19,780 bases of DNA, taken from the NCBI GenBank assembly GCA_904502115.1, contig CAJGDW010000019.1, forward strand, positions 1-19,780. Reading direction: 5' to 3'. Source of the DNA: Paludibacteraceae bacterium. GTDB taxonomy: Bacteria > Bacteroidota > Bacteroidia > Bacteroidales > Paludibacteraceae. The notes under the pieces were generated by a model. That model was not told the origin of the DNA and did not search any database. It saw only the letters and a list, made by a program, of their open reading frames with translations. Shown here one piece after another: positions 16,499 through 19,780 of this stretch; positions within the stretch are counted from its first letter, which is position 1, and every line of letters starts with the position of its first letter. Position numbers and translations under genes: made by a program.

Positions 16499-16990
16499 AT
16501 GAAAAAACTTGGATTAATTGTATTTTTGATGGCTGCATTTGCTGCTATCTCTTACGCACAACCTCGTGCTATTGGTGCACGTATTGGTTACGGTGCTGAA
16601 GTTTCTTACCAACACTCGTTGAGCAGCGAGAATATGGTTTCTATCGACCTTGGTATCCCTGCTTTTGCTGGTCTTGAAGCTGCTGCTACTTATGATTGGT
16701 TGAACCCTGGTGGCTTGGTAATTCCATGGGATGAAAAAGGTTCTTGGAACTGGTATGCTGGTGTTGGTGCTGGTGCTGGTTTCTGGTTTCAACCTATGTG
16801 CGGTTTCGTAGGTGCTGCAGGTCGTGTTGGTATTGAATACAACTTCTGGTTCCCATTGCAACTATCGTTAGACTATCGTCCTTTAATTGGTATTGAATTT
16901 GGCGACCGTGGGGACTATCCTCCTGTTGGTTTCAATACCAATGGTTTGTTTGCAGGTGGTATCGCTTTGGGTGTACGCTACTTGTTCTAA
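16499..16990 (+). CDS. Small predicted outer-membrane beta-barrel protein
   Basis: A 163-residue exported protein of no family I can name. The first 20 residues are a signal peptide ending SYA, cleaved before Gln. The mature part alternates small and aromatic/hydrophobic residues (GARIGYGAEVSYQHS, AGVGAGAGFWF, RVGIEYNFWF, LQLSLDYR, ALGVRYLF), and the last residue is Phe, as usual for barrel proteins folded by the BAM complex. The size suits an eight-stranded barrel of the OmpA/OmpW type. Codon use is strongly biased to GGT, GCT and TCT compared with its neighbours, suggesting high expression. It has its own promoter and is followed by a terminator. Its position after the type IX pair is noted, but a role in that system is not shown. 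Confidence 0.7.
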   Translation: MKKLGLIVFLMAAFAAISYAQPRAIGARIGYGAEVSYQHSLSSENMVSIDLGIPAFAGLEAAATYDWLNPGGLVIPWDEKGSWNWYAGVGAGAGFWFQPMCGFVGAAGRVGIEYNFWFPLQLSLDYRPLIGIEFGDRGDYPPVGFNTNGLFAGGIALGVRYLF

Positions 16991-17011
16991 ACCATTTACC
17001 CTATCTTATAG

Positions 17012-17041
17012 AACCGCAGGCTTTAGGCTTGCGGTTTTTTT
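17012..17041 (+). terminator. Intrinsic terminator
   Basis: AACCGCAGGC (17012-17021) pairs with GCTTGCGGTT (17027-17036), ten pairs with one G-U, around a five-base loop TTTAG, ending in a run of seven T (17035-17041). It lies 21 bases after the stop of the small barrel gene and separates it from the regulator. Confidence 0.9.
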
Positions 17042-17066
17042 CTGCCCAAAATACTGATTAATTGGT

Positions 17067-17098
17067 ATTGTGTAATAAACGAAGTATCACTACCTTTG
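17067..17098 (+). promoter_or_regulatory. Promoter of the RIC-LuxR regulator
   Basis: ATTG (17067-17070), a 20-base spacer, and a perfect TAnnTTTG box, TACCTTTG (17091-17098). The ATG at 17126 follows after a short leader without a Shine-Dalgarno sequence. With the terminator just upstream, the gene should be transcribed from here. Confidence 0.65.
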
Positions 17099-17125
17099 TA
17101 AAGATACATTCTGTAAATAAGTGCT

Positions 17126-18076
17126 ATGACCATTTCTACAAGTTATGCAGCTGCACATAAGATGCGCGATTTGATAGCCGATAACAGCCAACTCATTATG
17201 GTAATGGGTCGCTTTGGTATTCCCATGGGTTTTGCCGATAAAACAGTCAGCGAGGTGTGTGCCGAGCACGGTGTAGACGAAAAAACCTTTTTGGCGGTTA
17301 CCAATTTTGTTTCGCAAAAAGAAACTCACTACGATGCCATCAATTTATCATCGCTTATCGGCTATTTGAAAAAAGCCCACGAGTATTTTCTTACGTTTAG
17401 TTTGCCAGCTATTCGCCGCAAATTGATAGAAGCGATTGATTGTTCGGGCAGTGATAGCATCGCTATGCTTATTTTGCGTTTTTACGATGAATATGTGGTA
17501 GAGGTGCGCCGCCACATGCAATACGAAAACAAGGTGGTGTTTGCTTACGTCGAGAACTTGCTAAAAGGTTACTGGCAGCAAGGCTACCAGATTGCCACTT
17601 TCGAGGGCAAACACTCGCCCATAGGGGCCAAACTGCAAGAACTAAAAGACGTGATAGTGCGTTATTGCCCCGAAAATAGCAGTTACTTGCTATACAGCGT
17701 ACTGTTGGATATTATTTTGTGCGAACAAGATTTGAATTCGCATTGCAGCATAGAAGATAATTTGTTTGTGCCAGCTGCCAAAGAGTTGGAAAAAAGCATT
17801 CAAAAGCAAGGTAAGGTAATGAGCGAAGTGTTGGCCGGGGCATCGACCGCTGCGACCGATAAAATAGACCAACTATCGGATCGCGAAAAAGAAATAGTGG
17901 TTTGTATAGCAAAAGGCATGAGCAACAAAGAAATAGCCGATGCTTTGTTTTTGTCGGTACATACCGTAACCACCCATCGTAAAAATATTTCGGCAAAGTT
18001 ACAAATTCATTCCACAGCAGGTTTGGTTATTTATGCTATCGCAAATAAGTTGGTAGCCATATCAGAAGTGCAATAA
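17126..18076 (+). CDS. LuxR-type regulator with RIC/YtfE-like di-iron hemerythrin domain
   Basis: A 316-residue predicted cytoplasmic transcription factor. Residues 11-62 resemble the ScdA_N (DUF542) domain of RIC proteins, but GIPMGFADKT stands where those proteins have a Cys-Cys-Gly-Gly motif. Residues about 75-222 form a hemerythrin-like helix bundle with H85, H130, E134, H163, H206 and E210. This spacing closely follows the di-iron ligands of E. coli YtfE (H84, H129, E133, H160, H204, E208, from memory). Residues 247-310 are a LuxR/NarL helix-turn-helix (LSDREKEIVVCIAKG, SNKEIADALFLSVHTVTTHR). There is no receiver domain, so it is not a classical response regulator. RIC proteins repair iron-sulfur centres after nitric oxide or oxidative damage, so sensing NO, oxygen or iron with the di-iron site is a fair inference. 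Targets are unknown; the transporter downstream is one candidate. Confidence 0.85.
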   Translation: MTISTSYAAAHKMRDLIADNSQLIMVMGRFGIPMGFADKTVSEVCAEHGVDEKTFLAVTNFVSQKETHYDAINLSSLIGYLKKAHEYFLTFSLPAIRRKLIEAIDCSGSDSIAMLILRFYDEYVVEVRRHMQYENKVVFAYVENLLKGYWQQGYQIATFEGKHSPIGAKLQELKDVIVRYCPENSSYLLYSVLLDIILCEQDLNSHCSIEDNLFVPAAKELEKSIQKQGKVMSEVLAGASTAATDKIDQLSDREKEIVVCIAKGMSNKEIADALFLSVHTVTTHRKNISAKLQIHSTAGLVIYAIANKLVAISEVQ

Positions 18077-18092
18077 TGTTAAATATATTTTA

Positions 18093-18100
18093 TATCTTTG
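18093..18100 (+). promoter_or_regulatory. -7 box of the transporter gene
   Basis: TATCTTTG, a perfect TAnnTTTG match, 17 bases after the regulator's stop and 27 before the transporter's ATG. No good TTTG lies at the expected upstream distance, so the promoter may be weak or need an activator. Confidence 0.5.
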
Positions 18101-18127
18101 CAGGCGCATTCGCAGATTTGTTAATTT

Positions 18128-19780
18128 ATGGAATGGATAACTGAATTACTTACTGGCAACTCTATTGCACATGCCGTACTTATTTATGCCTTTGTGATAG
18201 CAACTGGCGTATTGTTAGGTAAAATTAAAGTAGGTGGCATCTCGTTGGGTGTAACCTTTGTGCTGTTCATGGGTATTTTGGTGGGTCACTTTGGCTTCAC
18301 TGTCGATCATACCATCATGCACTTTATCAAAGAGTTTGGTCTTATTCTGTTTATCTTTTCAATAGGTCTGCAAGTGGGTCCCAGCTTTTTTACCTCGTTT
18401 AAGAAAGGGGGAATGATGCTCAATGGACTAGCCTGTTTGCTTATATTGCTGGGCATTGGAGTGACCCTTTCGTTGTTCTACGTATTTCATGGCGATATTT
18501 CCATTCCTATGTTGGTGGGCATTATGCAAGGTGCTGTTACCAATACCCCTGGTTTGGGTGCGGCACAAGAGGCCTTGAATCAACTGGGCAGGGAAGAGGC
18601 AATTGGATTAGGTTATGCCGTTGCTTATCCCATGGGTGTTATTGGTGTTTTGCTTACTTTTATTATACTACGTGCCATTTTCCGCATCAAACTAGAAAAA
18701 GAAGAAGAATCGTTAAAGTCGCAAAAAGAAAACCACGAAACGCCCAATTGGATTACCATTAAGGTGGCCAATGAATCGTTGGTAGATTGCACCTTGGCGC
18801 AATGCCAAAGCATGATTCGCAGGCAGTTTATTGCTTCGCGTTTGTTCAATGGCAAAGAGGTTATTATTCCATCCGATGATACCCACCTAGCACTAGGTGA
18901 TATCTTATCGGTTATTGTTAACAACGACGATGAAAAAGCAGTAACTTCGTTTCTTGGAAAGAAAATAGACTACGTTTGGGAAGATAGCGAAAACACCATG
19001 GTGTCGCGTCGTATTGTGGTAACACAAAGCAAAATTAACGGTAAAACCATTGGTTCATTAGCTTTCAGAACGGCATACGGTGTTAACATTACCCGCGTGC
19101 ATCGTTCGGGTATCGACCTGTTGGCGCGCCCCGAATTGTACTTGCAAGTGGGCGACCGCGTAACCGTTGTAGGTTCGCTCGATGCCATTGCTAAGGTAGA
19201 AAAGATTTTGGGTAACACCCTTAAACGCCTTAACGAACCTCACCTTATTACCATTTTCTTGGGTATTTTTGTAGGTATCTTGGTGGGTAGTATTCCTATT
19301 CATTTCCCCAACATGCCTATGCCTGCCAAATTAGGCTTAGCAGGTGGTCCGCTTATTGTGGCTATTTTGTTGGGTCGCTTTGGTTATCGTCTAAAACTCA
19401 TTACTTATACCACCCAGAGTGCCAACTTGATGTTGCGCGAAATGGGTATCTCGCTTTTCTTGGCAAGTGTGGGTATCTCGGCCGGTGCTGGATTTGTGGA
19501 TACCGTTGTTTCGCCCGATGGTTTGCGTTGGATTCTTTCGGGTGTACTTATCACCATGATTCCTGCACTGATTGTAGGGGTAGTAGGCAGACTGCTTAAA
19601 CTCAACTACTTTACCCTAATAGGTATGATATCGGGTAGCTGTACCAACCCTCCTGCCTTGGCTTATTCGGGTTCTATTGCCAACAACGATGCCCCTGCTG
19701 TAGCGTACTCTACTGTCTATCCGCTTACCATGTTCTTGCGAATCATTTGTGCGCAGTTTATTATTCTGCTGTTTGCGTAA
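18128..19780 (+). CDS. AspT/YidE-family transporter with two TrkA-C domains
   Basis: A complete 550-residue inner-membrane protein whose stop codon is the last three bases of the window. It has the aspartate-alanine exchanger (AAE) layout: an N-terminal membrane half (about 15-185, roughly five helices), a cytoplasmic middle with two TrkA-C (RCK-C) domains (about 205-280 and 288-362, the second with LYLQVGDRVTVVGS), and a C-terminal membrane half (about 372-550). The two halves carry matching signatures, GAVTNTPGLGAAQEAL (135-150) and GSCTNPPALAYS (502-513), as expected of an inverted duplication. AspT exchanges aspartate for alanine. YidE and YbjL relatives have no firmly established substrate, so the substrate here is open; the TrkA-C pair suggests control by a small ligand. 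It lies 51 bases after the di-iron regulator, with its own -7 box. No Shine-Dalgarno sequence is seen. Confidence 0.88.
   Translation: MEWITELLTGNSIAHAVLIYAFVIATGVLLGKIKVGGISLGVTFVLFMGILVGHFGFTVDHTIMHFIKEFGLILFIFSIGLQVGPSFFTSFKKGGMMLNGLACLLILLGIGVTLSLFYVFHGDISIPMLVGIMQGAVTNTPGLGAAQEALNQLGREEAIGLGYAVAYPMGVIGVLLTFIILRAIFRIKLEKEEESLKSQKENHETPNWITIKVANESLVDCTLAQCQSMIRRQFIASRLFNGKEVIIPSDDTHLALGDILSVIVNNDDEKAVTSFLGKKIDYVWEDSENTMVSRRIVVTQSKINGKTIGSLAFRTAYGVNITRVHRSGIDLLARPELYLQVGDRVTVVGSLDAIAKVEKILGNTLKRLNEPHLITIFLGIFVGILVGSIPIHFPNMPMPAKLGLAGGPLIVAILLGRFGYRLKLITYTTQSANLMLREMGISLFLASVGISAGAGFVDTVVSPDGLRWILSGVLITMIPALIVGVVGRLLKLNYFTLIGMISGSCTNPPALAYSGSIANNDAPAVAYSTVYPLTMFLRIICAQFIILLFA

Noticed and set aside
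17126..18076. The LuxR-type protein as a two-component response regulator
   Set aside because: The N-terminal part has no receiver-domain aspartate or phosphorylation-site pattern; it matches the RIC/hemerythrin layout.
18128..19780. The last gene as truncated by the window edge
   Set aside because: The final three bases are TAA in frame and the C-terminal membrane half is full length.

Overview
This window is chromosomal DNA from a member of the Bacteroidota, most likely a Bacteroidales. The sequence shows this in three ways: promoters of the TTTG / TAnnTTTG type in front of most genes, almost no Shine-Dalgarno sequences, and genes typical of the phylum (type IX secretion partners, glycine/ornithine-lipid acyltransferases). 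All seven genes are on the + strand, and the last one ends exactly at the final base, so it is complete.

Layout: 1-302 is non-coding and repetitive (a ~100 bp imperfect palindrome, then a degenerate 8-bp tandem repeat, then a promoter). 303-2061 holds two overlapping acyltransferase genes that probably make an acylated amino-acid lipid (GlsA/GlsB-like). 2184-16385 is a two-gene operon: a giant exported protein of 4,395 residues and an outer-membrane PorP/SprF-family partner. The giant protein has a signal peptide, about twenty Ig-like domains, 18 SprB repeats, more Ig-like/PKD domains and a C-terminal type IX (type B, CHU_C) sorting domain. 16499-16990 is a small predicted outer-membrane barrel followed by a clear terminator. 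17126-18076 is a transcription regulator joining an RIC/YtfE-like di-iron hemerythrin domain to a LuxR-type DNA-binding domain. 18128-19780 is an AspT/YidE-type membrane transporter with two TrkA-C domains.

How they work together: the giant protein is expected to cross the inner membrane by Sec and the outer membrane by the type IX system, with the downstream PorP/SprF protein as its dedicated partner, as SprB and SprF do in Flavobacterium johnsoniae. The regulator and the transporter each appear to have their own promoter; a functional link between them is possible but not shown.

The most notable observations are: (1) the 18 SprB repeats are exactly three copies of a six-domain block of about 494 residues, (2) in each block, columns 3 and 4 have each lost one cysteine, leaving a pair always exactly 25 residues apart, which suggests a conserved inter-domain disulfide, and (3) the LuxR regulator keeps all six expected di-iron ligands but lacks the N-terminal Cys-Cys pair of the RIC repair proteins.
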